This document shows, piece after piece, positions 8,511-16,743 of a stretch of DNA of 64,000 bases. The DNA comes from Orlajensenia stereocauli (GTDB lineage: Bacteria; Actinomycetota; Actinomycetes; Actinomycetales; Microbacteriaceae): NCBI RefSeq assembly GCF_039548895.1, contig NZ_JBCLVG010000001.1; one strand, given 5' to 3'. The notes under the pieces were generated by a model that was not told the origin of the DNA, did not search any database, and saw nothing but the letters and a program-made list of their open reading frames with translations. The position numbers and the translations under genes were made by a program. Each line of letters begins with the position of its first letter. Within the stretch, counting starts at the first letter, position 1.

Positions 8511-8573
8511 AAGAACGTTCGTTCTTGACAAGCGGATGCGGTGAGTTCACAATAAAGAACGATCATTCGTTTT
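8511..8573. promoter_or_regulatory. Two candidate TetR operators in a divergent promoter region
   Basis: Site 1 at 8511-8526 has perfect arms AAGAACG and CGTTCTT around a TT centre. Site 2 at 8555-8573 shares the AAGAACG half-site and has inner arms AACGA (8558-8562) and TCGTT (8567-8571). The sites flank the two divergent promoters, one next to each gene. Binding is inferred from position and symmetry. Confidence 0.7.
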
Positions 8574-8614
8574 CGTGGTGGTCACTTCCCCCTGTTGCCC
8601 TTGTAGGAGCCGTC

Positions 8615-9766
8615 ATGTCCAAGATCGTCGTCACCAGCCCGCACACGAAGTGGGGGCGGTCCATCGGGATCGCCATCGCGGCAGCCGTCGTCGTGGGAGT
8701 CTTCGTGCTCGCATTCATCTGGCCGGGAATGACCAGCACCATCAAGGACTTCCCCATCGCCGTCACGGGCGACGCGAAGCAGGTGACCGCGTTCACGGAC
8801 GCCCTCGACGAGAAGGCCGCCGGTCGCTTCGACGTCACCACGGTCGACGACCGCGCCGACGCCGTCACGGCGATCGAGCAGCGCGACGCCTACGGCGCCG
8901 TCGTATTGAGCGATTCGCCCGAGGTGCTCACGGCGAGCGCCGGGGGCACCGTGAACGCCGCGGTCATGACGCAGGTCGCAGCCCAGCTGCAGCAGCAGGT
9001 GACCGCGACCGTGTCGGCGGGTGTGCAGGACGGCATCGCCCAGGCGGCCGCGGCGCAGGCTGCCGGGCAGCTTCCGGCCGAGCAGGCTCTCGCCATCATC
9101 GAGAAGGCGAGCGCCGTCACCGCGCCGGTCGTCACCACCACCGACATCGTTCCCCTGGCCGACACCGACCCCCGCGGGGTCGGCTTCGCGTCAGCCGCGT
9201 TCCCGATGGTCATCGGTGGCATGATCGGCGGCGTGCTCATCTCGCTGCTCGTCACGGGCGTCTGGCGTCGTCTCGCCGCCCTGGCGACGTATGCCGTTGT
9301 CGCGGGTGTCGGCCTCACGGCCATCATGCAGACCTGGTTCGGCATCCTGCAGGGCGACTTCCTGCTGAACGCCGTCGCCGTGGGCCTGTCGCTCCTCGCC
9401 ACCGCCAGCGTCATCGTCGGTGCCACCGCACTCATCGGCCGCGTCGGCATAGCCGTGGGCGCCCTGCTCACCATGCTCATCGGCAACCCGCTGTCGGCCG
9501 CGACGCAGCCGATGCAGTTCCTGCCCGGCGCGTGGGGCCCGATCGGTCAGTTCTTCGTGCCCGGGGCCTCCACGACCCTGTTGCGCGACCTCTCGTACTT
9601 CCCGGATGCGAGCGCGATGGAGGCGTGGCTGGTGCTCGGCGCGTGGGCTGCGGCCGGGATCATCCTGAGCTTCATCGGTCACTTCCGGAGCCAGGAGGTC
9701 GTGCACGTGGAGGGGGCCCTCGAGACACCGCGCACCACGGGCAGCCTCGCGGCGGTCTCGGCCTGA
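8615..9766 (+). CDS. ABC-2/YhgE-type membrane transport protein
   Basis: A 383-residue membrane protein. One transmembrane helix near the N-terminus (about 16-38) is followed by an extracytoplasmic domain of some 165 residues and then a cluster of about six helices from residue 200. This matches the ABC-2/YhgE (phage infection protein-like, DUF3533) architecture seen in actinobacterial TetR-controlled exporters. The extracytoplasmic domain starts at DFPIAVTGDAKQVTAFTDAL. No ATPase gene is adjacent. ATG at 8615 has GTAGGAGCC as ribosome site. It is divergent from the TetR gene and is the likely target of that repressor, suggesting efflux of a toxic or signalling compound; the substrate is not known. 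Confidence 0.75.
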   Translation: MSKIVVTSPHTKWGRSIGIAIAAAVVVGVFVLAFIWPGMTSTIKDFPIAVTGDAKQVTAFTDALDEKAAGRFDVTTVDDRADAVTAIEQRDAYGAVVLSDSPEVLTASAGGTVNAAVMTQVAAQLQQQVTATVSAGVQDGIAQAAAAQAAGQLPAEQALAIIEKASAVTAPVVTTTDIVPLADTDPRGVGFASAAFPMVIGGMIGGVLISLLVTGVWRRLAALATYAVVAGVGLTAIMQTWFGILQGDFLLNAVAVGLSLLATASVIVGATALIGRVGIAVGALLTMLIGNPLSAATQPMQFLPGAWGPIGQFFVPGASTTLLRDLSYFPDASAMEAWLVLGAWAAAGIILSFIGHFRSQEVVHVEGALETPRTTGSLAAVSA

Positions 9767-9805
9767 CCTTCCGATGTCGGTGCGCCCCCGGCCTAGGCTG
9801 GGGGT

Positions 9806-10789
9806 ATGCAGCATCGCACCCTCGGACGTACCGGCCGCACAGTCTCGGTCATCGGACTCGGCACCTGGCAGCTCGGAGCCGACTGGGGTGAGGTGAGCGA
9901 GTCGGACGCGCGTGACGTGCTCGCAGCATCGGTGGACGCGGGTGTCACCCTCTTCGACACAGCCGACGTCTACGGCGACGGTCGATCGGAGAGCGTGATC
10001 GGCGCCTTCCTCGCCGACAACCCCGGTCACGACATCACCGTCGCCACCAAGATGGGGCGACGCGTGGAGCAACTGCCCGAGAACTACGTGCTCGCGAACT
10101 TCCGGGAGTGGACGGACCGCTCGCGTCGCAACCTGCGCGTCGAGACGCTCGACCTGGTGCAGCTGCACTGCCCGCCGTCGGCCGTGTTCACCAGCGACGA
10201 GGTCTACGACGCGCTCGACACCCTCATGTCCGATGGCGCCATCGCGAACTACGGCGTGAGCGTCGAGACCACTGCGCAGGCCCTGGACGCCATCGCGCGA
10301 CCCGGCACCGCGACGGTGCAGATCATCCTCAACGCCTTCAGGCAGAAGCCCCTCGACGAGGTGCTGCCCGCGGCGCAGGCCGCCGGAGTCGGCATCATCG
10401 CCCGCGTGCCTCTGGCCTCTGGCCTGCTGAGCGGCAAGTACACCCGCGAGACCACCTTCGCCGCGAACGACCACAGGAACTACAACCGCGACGGCTCCGC
10501 GTTCGACGTGGGCGAGACGTTCTCGGGTGTGCCCTGGGAGACCGGGCTCGAGGCTGCGCACGAGTTCGCCGATCTGGTACCGGATGGCGTTCCCGTCGCC
10601 GAGGCGGCCCTCGCCTGGATCGCCCAGCACCCGGCCGTGAGCGCAGTCATCCCGGGCGCGCGGTCGGTGAAGCAGGCTGTAGCCAATGCCGCTGCAGGGT
10701 CGACGGCGCCGATGGGCGCCGAGTTCGACGCCGCGGTCGCCGACCTCTACGACCGGAAGCTGCGGGAGCTCATCCACCCACGGTGGTGA
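9806..10789 (+). CDS. Aldo/keto reductase (YdjG/Tas-like, (beta/alpha)8 barrel)
   Basis: NADPH-dependent oxidoreductase of 327 residues. The catalytic tetrad is readable: Asp51 and Tyr56 in FDTADVYGDG, Lys82 in VATKMG and His121 in LVQLHCPP. The C-terminal cofactor region has SAVIPGARSVKQAVAN, the usual phosphate-binding loop. It belongs to the large group that reduces carbonyls on small aldehydes or sugars. The start ATG at 9806 follows TAGGCT by six bases, so the transcript is probably leaderless. It is convergent with a second aldo/keto reductase across a repeat element. Confidence 0.92.
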   Translation: MQHRTLGRTGRTVSVIGLGTWQLGADWGEVSESDARDVLAASVDAGVTLFDTADVYGDGRSESVIGAFLADNPGHDITVATKMGRRVEQLPENYVLANFREWTDRSRRNLRVETLDLVQLHCPPSAVFTSDEVYDALDTLMSDGAIANYGVSVETTAQALDAIARPGTATVQIILNAFRQKPLDEVLPAAQAAGVGIIARVPLASGLLSGKYTRETTFAANDHRNYNRDGSAFDVGETFSGVPWETGLEAAHEFADLVPDGVPVAEAALAWIAQHPAVSAVIPGARSVKQAVANAAAGSTAPMGAEFDAAVADLYDRKLRELIHPRW

Positions 10790-10795
10790 GCGTCT

Positions 10796-10896
10796 GCTCG
10801 TTGAGGACCGAGCGAAGCGACCGTCCGAAGCGTGCCGGGTGGGTGCGCCGACCGAGGCGCTTCGACCGCGGACTCCGTCCGGGCCTCAGCGAGCGG
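10796..10896. repeat. Full-length intergenic inverted-repeat element
   Basis: Left arm GCTCGTTGAGGACCGAGCGA..., right arm ...GGACTCCGTCCGGGCCTCAG CGAGCGG; the two are imperfect reverse complements around a GC-rich centre. It sits between two convergent aldo/keto reductase genes and may act as a two-way terminator. Closest relatives in the window are at 21053-21150, 16573-16648 and 62916-62990. Confidence 0.75.
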
Positions 10897-10925
10897 AGAT
10901 GTGACGAGCGAGGCGAACCGAGCCG

Positions 10926-11747
10926 CTAGTCGTCGTCGGGGTCCCGCCCGGTGCGCTCGCCGGCGTCCAGCGCCGCGATCACGTCGAGGTCGGCATCCGT
11001 CAGCTCGAAGTCGTAGACGTCGGCGTTCGCCCGGATGCGCTCGGGCGACGCCGACTTCGGGATGACCACATTGCCCTGCTGCAGGTGCCAGCGGATGGCC
11101 ACCTGGGTCGCGGTCCTGCCGTGGCGCTCGCCGATGACGGTCAGAGTCGGGTCTGCGACGGCCCGCCCCCGCGCCAGCGGTGACCAGGCCTCGGTGACGA
11201 TGAGGTGCTCGGCGTGGAAGGCACGCAGCTCACGCTGTTGGAGCCACGGGTGCAGCTCCACCTGGTTGACGACGGGGTGGACGCCGGTCTCGTCGAGGAG
11301 GCGTTGCAGGTGGTGGCGGTGGAAGTTGGAGACTCCGATCGAGCTCACCCGACCCTCCTCGCTGAGCCTGATGAGCGCGCGCCAGGTCTGCACGTAGAGG
11401 TCGGTGCTCGGTACGGGCCAGTGGATGAGGTAGAGGTCGAGCCTGTCGAGGGCGAGGCGCTTCATGCTGGCGTCGAAGGCGCGGAGCGTCGCGTCGAAGC
11501 CGTGGTCGGCGTTGCCCACCTTCGTGGTGACGAACACGTCGTCGCGCTCGATCTCCGAGTCGTCGATTCCGAGTCCGACACCGACCTCGTTGCCGTACAG
11601 GGATGCCGTGTCGACATGCCGATAGCCTGCGTCGAGCGCAGCGACGACCACGTGGGGGGTGTCGGCATCCGGAACCTTGTACACGCCGAGACCGAGCTGC
11701 GGGATGCTCAGCCCGTCGCTCATCGTCACGCGGTGCGAGAGGTCCAT
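10926..11747 (-). CDS. Aldo/keto reductase, 2,5-diketo-D-gluconate reductase-like (AKR5)
   Basis: A 273-residue NADPH-dependent reductase. The tetrad residues are Asp46 and Tyr51 (RHVDTASLYGNE), Lys76 (VFVTTKVG) and His109 (LYLIHWPVP). GVSNFHRHHLQRLL and NQVELHPWLQQ follow, then the cofactor loop IRWHLQQGNVVIPKSASPER. This is the compact AKR5-type fold; substrates in the family are keto-sugars and small aldehydes. It is about as long as, and clearly similar to, the enzyme at 28625. The ATG at 11747 overlaps the stop of the upstream MFS gene (TGATG), indicating translational coupling; an in-frame ATG eight codons later is an alternative. Confidence 0.9.
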   Translation of the reverse strand: MDLSHRVTMSDGLSIPQLGLGVYKVPDADTPHVVVAALDAGYRHVDTASLYGNEVGVGLGIDDSEIERDDVFVTTKVGNADHGFDATLRAFDASMKRLALDRLDLYLIHWPVPSTDLYVQTWRALIRLSEEGRVSSIGVSNFHRHHLQRLLDETGVHPVVNQVELHPWLQQRELRAFHAEHLIVTEAWSPLARGRAVADPTLTVIGERHGRTATQVAIRWHLQQGNVVIPKSASPERIRANADVYDFELTDADLDVIAALDAGERTGRDPDDD

Positions 11748-12973
11748 CAGCTGGGCTGCACAGGGACGGGCTCGGTGTCGGGGATGGGGCTGGCATCGCG
11801 GCCGCGCAGGTCGGGGTGCCAGCGCTTGCCGACCACGGGCACGATGAATCCCACGAGGGCGAATGCCGAGGCGGCCCAGAACGCGCCGACGGGTCCGTTG
11901 GTGTCGATGAGGAGACCGGCAGCGGCCGACCCGAGTGCGGCGCCGATGAGCTGGCCCGTCCCGACCCAGCCGTAGGCCTCGGCGGTGTCGCTGAACTTGA
12001 CGCTGGCCGACACCATGGCGAACAGCACGGCGAGGGCCGGTGCGATGCCGACTCCGGCGACGAACAGGGTGACAGAGAGCCAGAGGAACTCGGATCCCTC
12101 CATCGCGACGAGGCCGATCGTCGCCGCTGCGGTTCCGACGAAGACGATGAACATGCGGCGGGCGCTCGCCCACGGCCCGATGGCGATGTGGCCGAAGCTC
12201 AGGCCACCCGCGATCGAGCCGATGGAGAAGATCGCGAGCACGATGCCGGCTCCGGCGCCGCCGTGGCCGAAGACGGCGACGACTCCGGCCTCGATGGCGG
12301 CGCACGCCCCGATGAGGAGGAAGCCCACGACGGTGGCGAGCATCACCGGAGGGCGGCGCAGCACGGTGCCGAAGCGACGCTTGCTGCGGGGGATGCGCAC
12401 CCGCCCGAGCTCGGGGGACGACAGGAACCAGAGGCCACCGCCGACGAGGAAGATCACCGCGGTGAGGATGCCCCACACGGTGCTGATCTGGGTGGCGATG
12501 AAGGTGGTGACGACGGGACCGACGACCCAGATGATCTCCTGCGCCGTGGCGTCGAGCGAGAACAGTGGGGTGAGCTGGCGGGAGTTGACCATCTTGGGGT
12601 AGATCGTGCGCACGGCCGGCTGGATGGGCGGCATGCTGAGGCCTGCGAGCGCTCCGACGGCCATGTACCAGGGGACGGTGAGCGGCAGCAGTGCGATGGC
12701 GGTGACGGCGGCGGCGCAGACCGCGATGGTGACGGCGATCACCCGTCGCATGCCCCAGACGCCCATGAGGCGGCTGGTCAGCGGGCCGGCGATGGCCTGG
12801 CCGATGCTCGTTGCCGCCAGCACGAGTCCGGCGGAGCCGTACGATCCCGTCTGCTGCTCGATGTGCAGCAGGAAGGCGAGCGAGAGCATCCCGAACGGGA
12901 AACGTGCCGTGAGCTGCGCACTGATGATCCGGGCCACGCCCGGCGTCTTCAGAAGATCGGAGTAGGCGCTCAC
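11747..12973 (-). CDS. MFS transporter
   Basis: A 408-residue, 12-helix major facilitator protein. The loop between helices 2 and 3 has GPLTSRLMGVWGMRRVIAV (motif A-like), and helix 5-7 regions contain QEIIWVVGPVVTTFIA. It resembles drug:proton or sugar-efflux carriers of the DHA1 type; the substrate cannot be assigned. The start is a GTG at 12973 (VSAYSDLLKTPGVARI) with TAGTCT eight bases upstream, suggesting a short or absent leader. The stop overlaps the start of the aldo/keto reductase, so the two form an operon and may handle the same compound. Confidence 0.85.
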   Translation of the reverse strand: MSAYSDLLKTPGVARIISAQLTARFPFGMLSLAFLLHIEQQTGSYGSAGLVLAATSIGQAIAGPLTSRLMGVWGMRRVIAVTIAVCAAAVTAIALLPLTVPWYMAVGALAGLSMPPIQPAVRTIYPKMVNSRQLTPLFSLDATAQEIIWVVGPVVTTFIATQISTVWGILTAVIFLVGGGLWFLSSPELGRVRIPRSKRRFGTVLRRPPVMLATVVGFLLIGACAAIEAGVVAVFGHGGAGAGIVLAIFSIGSIAGGLSFGHIAIGPWASARRMFIVFVGTAAATIGLVAMEGSEFLWLSVTLFVAGVGIAPALAVLFAMVSASVKFSDTAEAYGWVGTGQLIGAALGSAAAGLLIDTNGPVGAFWAASAFALVGFIVPVVGKRWHPDLRGRDASPIPDTEPVPVQPS

Positions 12974-13049
12974 GATGATCCAGACTATCCGGTTGGTCGT
13001 GTACCCCGTCAGCGGGTTAGCGTGTACTGATCACGAACCGAGGGGTGCC

Positions 13050-13886
13050 ATGCCAGACCAGCTCATCAGCGTTGACGAGCTCGCCGCAGCGCTGTCCGGC
13101 GACGCCGCGCCGAGGCTCCTCGACGTGCGCTGGAGCCTGGGCGGGCCCGATGGCGCCGACGAGTTCGCGCTCGGCCACATCCCCGGCGCCGTGTACGTCG
13201 ACCTCGACGAGGAGCTCGCGAGCCACGGGCCGGCGACCGACGGACGGCATCCGCTGCCCGCGGCATCGGACCTCGAGAGATCTGCCCGGGCGTGGGGACT
13301 GGACGACGGCGACGCGGTCGTGGTCTACGACGACCGCGCAGGGCAGTCGGCCGCCCGCGCCTGGTGGCTGCTGCGCCATGCCGGCGTCTCCGACGTGCGA
13401 CTGCTCGACGGTGGATGGTCGGCGTGGACGGCTGCCGGGCTTCCGACGACGACGGATGCCGTCTCCCCGCCGCCCGGCGACGTCACCCTGGACTACGGTC
13501 ACCTCCCGGTGCTCGACATCGACGATGCGGCCGCCCTGCCCGGGAACGGTGTGCTCCTCGACGCCCGTGCCGCAGAGCGCTACCGGGGCGAGGTCGAGCC
13601 GATCGATCCGCGGGCCGGTCACATCCCCGGCGCCGTCAGTGCGCCGACCTCCGGCAACCTCGATGCCGACGGGCGGTTCCTGTCGCGCGAGGAGCTGATC
13701 GCGCGGTACACAGACCTCGGCGTCGACTCCGAGCATCCCATCGGCGTGTACTGCGGATCGGGCGTCACAGCGGCCCACGACGCCCTCGCGCTGACCATCG
13801 CGGGCTTCGAGCCCGCCCTCTACCCCGGCTCCTGGTCTCAGTGGGCCAACCATCCTGATCGTCCCGTCTCCACCAGCACCAACTAG
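13050..13886 (+). CDS. Two-domain sulfurtransferase (thiosulfate/mercaptopyruvate type)
   Basis: A 278-residue tandem-rhodanese enzyme. The inactive N-terminal domain has LLDVRWSLGGPDG and GHIPGAVYVDLDEEL. The active C-terminal domain has the catalytic loop CGSGVTA with Cys235. CGSGVTA is typical of the SseA-like group that moves sulfur from mercaptopyruvate or thiosulfate to a thiol acceptor. ATG at 13050 follows GAGGGG by six bases; a TAGCGT box lies at 13018-13023. It is followed 14 bp later by an amino-acid ABC transporter, so it may be the first gene of that operon and may process sulfur from an imported compound (inference). Confidence 0.9.
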   Translation: MPDQLISVDELAAALSGDAAPRLLDVRWSLGGPDGADEFALGHIPGAVYVDLDEELASHGPATDGRHPLPAASDLERSARAWGLDDGDAVVVYDDRAGQSAARAWWLLRHAGVSDVRLLDGGWSAWTAAGLPTTTDAVSPPPGDVTLDYGHLPVLDIDDAAALPGNGVLLDARAAERYRGEVEPIDPRAGHIPGAVSAPTSGNLDADGRFLSREELIARYTDLGVDSEHPIGVYCGSGVTAAHDALALTIAGFEPALYPGSWSQWANHPDRPVSTSTN

Positions 13887-13899
13887 AAAGCAGAACCCC

Positions 13900-14799
13900 A
13901 TGCGACTCACCAGATCCCTGCCGGTCATCCTCGCCGCCACGGCGGCGACGGCCCTGCTGCTCACGGGCTGCGTCGACAACTCGACCCCGGCCGAATCCAC
14001 GGGCTCCACGACCGCGACGGTCACGAAGGACGACGCCGCCGCGAAGCTCCTCCCCGAGAAGGTCGCCTCATCGGGCAAGCTCATCATCGGCACCGACCCC
14101 ACCTACGCTCCCAATGAGTTCAAGAACGAGGCGGGCGAGCCCATCGGCTGGGGCATCGAGCTCGCCGCCGCCGTCGCGGCCAAGCTCGGTCTCACCCCCG
14201 AGTACCAGGTCGCCAAGTTCGACAACATCATCCCGAGCGTCACCGGCGGCAAGGCCGACATCGGAGAATCGAGCTTCACCGACACCGTCGAGCGTGAGAA
14301 GCAGGTCGACTTCGTGAACTACTACACGGCCGGAATCCTCTGGGCCTCGGCCAAGGGCAAGGACGTCGACCCCGAGAACGCCTGCGGCCTCACCGTTGCC
14401 GTTCAGGCCACCACCACCGAGGACACCGCCGAGATTCCCGCGAAGAGCGACGCGTGCGTCGCCGCGGGCAAGCCCGCCATCAACAAGGTGCAGTACGACA
14501 CCCAGGATGCCGCGACCAACGCGGTCGCGCTCGGTCAGGCCGACGCCATGAGCGCCGACTCTCCCGTCACCCTCTACGCCATCTCGCAGACCGATGGCAA
14601 GCTGCAGGCCGCGGGCGAGTCGTTCGACGAGGCCCCGTACGGCATCGTCGTGGGCAAGGACTCGGGACTCACCGAGGCCATCCAGGCTGCAGTGCAGTCG
14701 CTCATGGATGACGGCAGCTACGGCGAGATCCTCGACAAGTGGGGCGTGGCCGACGGAGGCATCACCGAGGCCACCATCAACGCTGCAGCGAACGGCTGA
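13900..14799 (+). CDS. Amino-acid ABC transporter substrate-binding lipoprotein (SBP family 3)
   Basis: A 299-residue lipoprotein. The signal ends in the lipobox LLLTGC (Cys24). The mature part is a two-lobed SBP_bac_3 domain with IIGTDPTYAPNEFKNEAGEP, GWGIELAAAVAAKLGL, GKADIGESSFTDTVEREKQV and DFVNYYTAGI. Such proteins bind polar amino acids or related compounds such as cystine, glutamine, lysine and modified cysteines. It is followed immediately by the permease and ATPase genes. The context of a sulfurtransferase upstream and a CysK-like enzyme and monooxygenase downstream points to a sulfur-containing amino acid or conjugate, but ligand specificity is not readable by eye. Confidence 0.9.
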   Translation: MRLTRSLPVILAATAATALLLTGCVDNSTPAESTGSTTATVTKDDAAAKLLPEKVASSGKLIIGTDPTYAPNEFKNEAGEPIGWGIELAAAVAAKLGLTPEYQVAKFDNIIPSVTGGKADIGESSFTDTVEREKQVDFVNYYTAGILWASAKGKDVDPENACGLTVAVQATTTEDTAEIPAKSDACVAAGKPAINKVQYDTQDAATNAVALGQADAMSADSPVTLYAISQTDGKLQAAGESFDEAPYGIVVGKDSGLTEAIQAAVQSLMDDGSYGEILDKWGVADGGITEATINAAANG

Positions 14800-14801
14800 T
14801 C

Positions 14802-15767
14802 ATGTCGGACGACGAGCGTCGGCCCGAGCCGATCAAGGCCATCAAGCTGAAGCATCCGTGGCGGAACGTGCTAGCCGTGGTGCTGATCCTCCTCGTCGCG
14901 CTCGTCGTCATCGACGCCGCCCAGAGGCCGGCGTTCGACTGGCCGGCGGTCGGGAAGTACGTCTTCGACAGGCGCATCTCGCAGGCCGCCCTCGTGACCC
15001 TCGAGCTGACGGTGCTCTCGATGGTGATCGCCATCGTGCTCGGCATCCTGCTCGCCGTGATGCGGCTCTCGCCCAACCCCGTCGTGAAGAGCGTCGCGTG
15101 GGTCTACCTCTGGATCTTCCGCGGCACACCGATCTACGTCCAGCTCACGTTCTGGGGCCTGATCGCCGTGATCTACCAGTCGATCGACATCGGCGTCCCA
15201 TTCACCGAACCGTGGGCGTCGTTCGAGACCAAGAACGTCATCAGCGTGTTCTGGATCGCCGTGATCGGCCTGGCGCTCAACGAGGCCGCCTACATGGCCG
15301 AGATCGTGCGTGCCGGCCTGCTGTCGGTCGACCGCGGGCAGGAGGAGGCTGCCACGGCGCTCGGCATGAGCTGGTCGCAGACCATGTTGCGCGTCGTGAT
15401 CCCGCAGTCGATGCGCATCATCATCCCGCCGACGGGCAACGAGGTCATCTCGATGCTGAAGACCACCTCGCTGGTCACGGCCGTGCCGTTCGGGCTCGAC
15501 CTCTACAACCGGGCACGCGACATCTCGGCCGAGACGTTCAACCCCATCCCGCTGCTCATCGTGGCATCGCTCTGGTACCTGCTGTTCACCTCGATCCTGA
15601 TGGTCGGACAATACTTCCTGGAGAAGCGCTTCGCCCGGGGCGTCGGCGATCGCCGACCCGATAAGGGCGCTGGCCCTACCGGAACCCTGCCTGTCGTCGG
15701 TGCCGGTCAGCCGACCGTCATCGCCCCTGTCTCATCCGCGTCCACAGAGGCCGGAGGCCACCGATGA
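14802..15767 (+). CDS. Amino-acid ABC transporter permease (HisMQ type)
   Basis: A 321-residue membrane permease of the polar amino-acid uptake family. A first helix at about 25-45 is followed by the HisMQ core with SQAALVTLELTVLSMVIAIV. The cytoplasmic EAA loop reads EEAATALGMSWSQTMLRVVI (about residues 183-202), the contact site for the ATPase. The C-terminal 40 residues form a Pro/Gly/Thr-rich tail not usual for the family. As in YxeN-type systems there is one permease, which probably acts as a homodimer. ATG at 14802 follows the substrate-binding gene by 2 bp; its stop overlaps the ATPase start (ATGA). Confidence 0.92.
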   Translation: MSDDERRPEPIKAIKLKHPWRNVLAVVLILLVALVVIDAAQRPAFDWPAVGKYVFDRRISQAALVTLELTVLSMVIAIVLGILLAVMRLSPNPVVKSVAWVYLWIFRGTPIYVQLTFWGLIAVIYQSIDIGVPFTEPWASFETKNVISVFWIAVIGLALNEAAYMAEIVRAGLLSVDRGQEEAATALGMSWSQTMLRVVIPQSMRIIIPPTGNEVISMLKTTSLVTAVPFGLDLYNRARDISAETFNPIPLLIVASLWYLLFTSILMVGQYFLEKRFARGVGDRRPDKGAGPTGTLPVVGAGQPTVIAPVSSASTEAGGHR

Positions 15768-16567
15768 CCGACACCACAGCATCCGTGGCAGCATCCGTTC
15801 CCACGTCGGTTCCCATGGTCTTCGCCGACGGCGTCTCGAAGAGCTTCGGCTCCAACGAGGTGCTGAAGTCGATCTCACTGGAGGTGAGGCGCGGCGAGGT
15901 CATGTGCCTCGTCGGGCCGTCGGGCTCGGGCAAGTCGACGTTCCTGAGGCTCATCAACCACCTCGAGATCCTCTCGGCCGGGCGCCTCAGCGTCGACGGC
16001 GACCTGGTCGGCTATCGCGAGCACGGCGGCAAGCTCTACGAGCTGAAGCCGAAGGAGGCCGCCATGCAGCGCCGCGACATCGGCATGGTGTTCCAGCGCT
16101 TCAACCTGTTCCCGCACATGACGGCGCTCGAGAACGTCATGGAGGCGCCCATCCGCGTGAAGGGGCAGCCGAAGGCAGAGGTGCGCAAGCGCGCTCTCGA
16201 ACTGCTCGCCCGCGTCGGCCTCGCCGAGCGTGCCGACTACTACCCTGCGCACCTCTCGGGCGGCCAGCAGCAGCGCGTCGCCATAGCGCGAGCTCTCGCC
16301 ATGGACCCGAAGCTCATGCTCTTCGACGAGCCCACCAGCGCGCTCGACCCCGAGCTCGTGGGGGAGGTGCTCGACGTCATGAAGGAGCTCGCGACCTCGG
16401 GAATGACCATGATCGTGGTGACGCACGAGATGGGCTTCGCCCGCGAGGTGGCCGACTCGCTCGTCTTCATGGACGGCGGCGTCGTCGTCGAGTCGGGCGA
16501 TCCTCGCGAGGTGCTCTCGAACCCGCAGCACGAGCGCACGAAGGCGTTCCTCTCGAAGGTGCTGTGA
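15764..16567 (+). CDS. Amino-acid ABC transporter ATP-binding protein
   Basis: A 267-residue ABC ATPase of the GlnQ/HisP class. Walker A GPSGSGKS spans residues 51-58, the Q-loop FQRFNLFPHM is near 110, the signature LSGGQQQR is at 164-171, and Walker B LMLFDEP at 184-190 is followed by TSALD. A switch histidine is in VVTHEMGFA. It energises the permease and completes the importer. There is a short insertion near residues 82-94 (YREHGGKLYELKP) typical of some amino-acid ATPases. The start overlaps the permease stop by 4 bases. Confidence 0.95.
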   Translation: MTDTTASVAASVPTSVPMVFADGVSKSFGSNEVLKSISLEVRRGEVMCLVGPSGSGKSTFLRLINHLEILSAGRLSVDGDLVGYREHGGKLYELKPKEAAMQRRDIGMVFQRFNLFPHMTALENVMEAPIRVKGQPKAEVRKRALELLARVGLAERADYYPAHLSGGQQQRVAIARALAMDPKLMLFDEPTSALDPELVGEVLDVMKELATSGMTMIVVTHEMGFAREVADSLVFMDGGVVVESGDPREVLSNPQHERTKAFLSKVL

Positions 16568-16572
16568 TCGCC

Positions 16573-16648
16573 GTTCGCTGAGGGCCGGGCGGAGTCCGCG
16601 GCCGAAGCGCGCTTCGGACGGTCGCTTCGCTCGGTCCTCACCGAGCGG
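16573..16648. repeat. Full-length intergenic inverted-repeat element
   Basis: Left arm begins GTTCGCTGAGGGCCGGGCGG and the right arm ends TTCGCTCGGTCCTCACCGAG CGG; the centre GCCGAAGCGCGCTTCGGAC is itself nearly palindromic. It starts 5 bp behind the ABC ATPase stop and precedes the CysK-like gene, so it probably separates two transcription units. Confidence 0.75.
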
Positions 16649-16743
16649 GTTGTGGGCGCTGGCTGAGGCCCAGCGCGCGGCCGAAGCGTAACTCGACGCA
16701 ACCGCGCCTGGGCGGCATGCCTTCCCGTCGTAGCCTGTCTCTC

